A stretch of 6,204 bases of DNA, taken from contig MGNQ01000011.1 in NCBI GenBank assembly GCA_001796865.1, positions 678-6,881 of the forward strand. The letters run 5' to 3'. The notes under the pieces are model-generated. The model was not told the DNA's origin. It saw nothing but the letters and a program-made list of their open reading frames with translations, and did not search any database. The translations under genes were made by a program, and so were the position numbers. Each line of letters begins with the position of its first letter. The first letter of the stretch is position 1. Source of the DNA: Chloroflexi bacterium RBG_16_56_11 (GTDB lineage: Bacteria > Chloroflexota > Dehalococcoidia > Dehalococcoidales > RBG-16-60-22). Positions 5,461 through 6,204 of the stretch are shown piece by piece.

Positions 5461-6159
5461 TCAAGTTCCCAGATATTTGCGGATGGTCTCCTGGGATACG
5501 TCTGACGTGTTACCGCTGTGAACAACCTGGCCTTTTTCCAAAATATAACACCTGGAGCTGACCTGCATGGCCAGCTTGACATTTTGTTCGGCGAGCAAGA
5601 TGGCGACACCGGATTTCTTGAGCTGCTGGACCACCTCGAGAAGGCCATCGATGACGATAGGGGCCAGTCCTTCGAAAATTTCGTCCATAAGCAGCAACCT
5701 CGGGTTCTGCATCAGGCCGCGGGCGATACAGAGCATCTGCTGCTCGCCGCCGCTCAGGCTCTTCCCGCGGAAGCTTTCCCGGGCCTTCAAAACGGGGAAC
5801 AACCCGTAAACACGCGGGATAGTCCACGCGGCGGCGGGACTATTACCCCGGCGGGCGGCAATCAACAGGTTTTCCCGGGCGGTGAGGTTGGGGAAAATAT
5901 GCCGGCCCTGGGGGATATAGGCGACACCGAGACGGCTTATCCGGTACGACGCCAGCCCGCCAATCTCGGAGCCATTGAATTTGATACTACCGCTGTGAGG
6001 CCTGACCATACCCATGATGGTCTTCAGCGTGGTCGTTTTACCCACGCCGTTTCTGCCCAGGATACAGACCGTCTCGGCATCCGCCAGCTGGAGATTGATG
6101 CCGAAAAGAATCTGGCTGGCGCCGTAGCTGGCGGTGAGCTTTTCTGTCTCCAGAATCAT
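5461..6159 (-). CDS. livF: LivF-type ABC transporter ATPase (branched-chain amino acid / organic acid uptake family)
   Basis: This is one of the two cytoplasmic ATPases that power hydrophobic amino-acid type importers (LivFGHM plus a periplasmic binding protein). The 232 residues are the usual LivF length. Motifs in order: SYGASQILFGINL (11-23), Walker A GRNGVGKTT (35-43), Q-loop IPQGRHIFPNLTARENL (Gln84), signature LSGGEQQ (135-141), Walker B LLLMDE (155-160) followed by IFEGLAP, and the LivF-style AEQN (190-193) at the switch region where other ABC ATPases have His. The common DEP is DEI here (Ile161), a mild oddity. The ATG (6157-6159) overlaps the upstream ATPase stop as ATGA, with AAAGGG four bases before it, so translational coupling is likely. 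Members of this family carry leucine-type amino acids, but also aromatic acids and other carboxylates, so the catabolic genes downstream may act on the imported compound. Confidence 0.94.
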   Translation of the reverse strand: MILETEKLTASYGASQILFGINLQLADAETVCILGRNGVGKTTTLKTIMGMVRPHSGSIKFNGSEIGGLASYRISRLGVAYIPQGRHIFPNLTARENLLIAARRGNSPAAAWTIPRVYGLFPVLKARESFRGKSLSGGEQQMLCIARGLMQNPRLLLMDEIFEGLAPIVIDGLLEVVQQLKKSGVAILLAEQNVKLAMQVSSRCYILEKGQVVHSGNTSDVSQETIRKYLGT

Positions 6160-6204
6160 GAGGCCCTTTCACCGAGGTAAATGCTCTGCACCAGCTTGTT
6201 GTTT
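6156..6204 (-). CDS. livG: C-terminal end of a LivG-type ABC ATPase (partial)
   Basis: The last 15 residues, NNKLVQSIYLGERAS, followed by TGA, are readable on the minus strand from the right edge. The YLGER ending is typical of LivG, and the four-base ATGA overlap with livF is the standard livG-livF arrangement. No ATPase motif is inside the window, so the call rests on the tail, the frame and the neighbour. Confidence 0.8.
   Translation of the reverse strand, partial: NNKLVQSIYLGERAS

Noticed and set aside
5361..5648. N-terminal extension of the cupin to an in-frame ATG near 5648
   Set aside because: The extension overlaps the 3' end of livF in another frame, has no cupin-like sequence, and a good ribosome site marks the shorter start.

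Overview
The window is a GC-rich stretch of bacterial chromosome in which every supportable gene lies on the minus strand, so biological order runs from the right edge (6204) to the left edge (1). The set suggests an anaerobe: there is a tungsten/molybdopterin aldehyde ferredoxin oxidoreductase (AOR) family protein, a branched-chain-amino-acid-type ABC importer, and a short FtsY without a long acidic N-terminal domain. The Lgt variant (IWG and GRVGC motifs) and the FtsY N-terminus remind me of Chloroflexota, possibly Dehalococcoidia. That placement is inference from memory and weak. No rRNA, tRNA, CRISPR array, transposase or integrase was seen.

Right half (6204 to 1741): the last codons of an ABC ATPase like LivG overlap the start of a complete LivF-like ATPase by four bases. 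After 100 bases comes a 142-residue single-domain cupin, then after 42 bases a 638-residue AOR-family oxidoreductase, then after 59 bases a 390-residue enolase-superfamily protein of the muconate-lactonizing (KxK) type. Same strand, short gaps and good ribosome binding sites make an import-plus-catabolism operon likely. The substrate would be an organic acid or amino-acid-like compound, but the sequence does not identify it.

Middle (1740 to 1480): 261 bases without a convincing gene. They hold an AT-rich patch with a short dyad and a long interrupted palindrome next to a GGGGC/GCCCC hairpin, resembling a dispersed intergenic repeat or a structured leader.

Left part (1479 to 1): two housekeeping genes, ftsY (SRP receptor) and, 72 bases later, the first 170 codons of lgt (prolipoprotein diacylglyceryl transferase), which runs off the left edge. 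Both serve membrane targeting or lipoprotein maturation. The ftsY start is notable because the only well-placed codon behind its strong Shine-Dalgarno is ATT. The enolase and AOR genes start with TTG and GTG.
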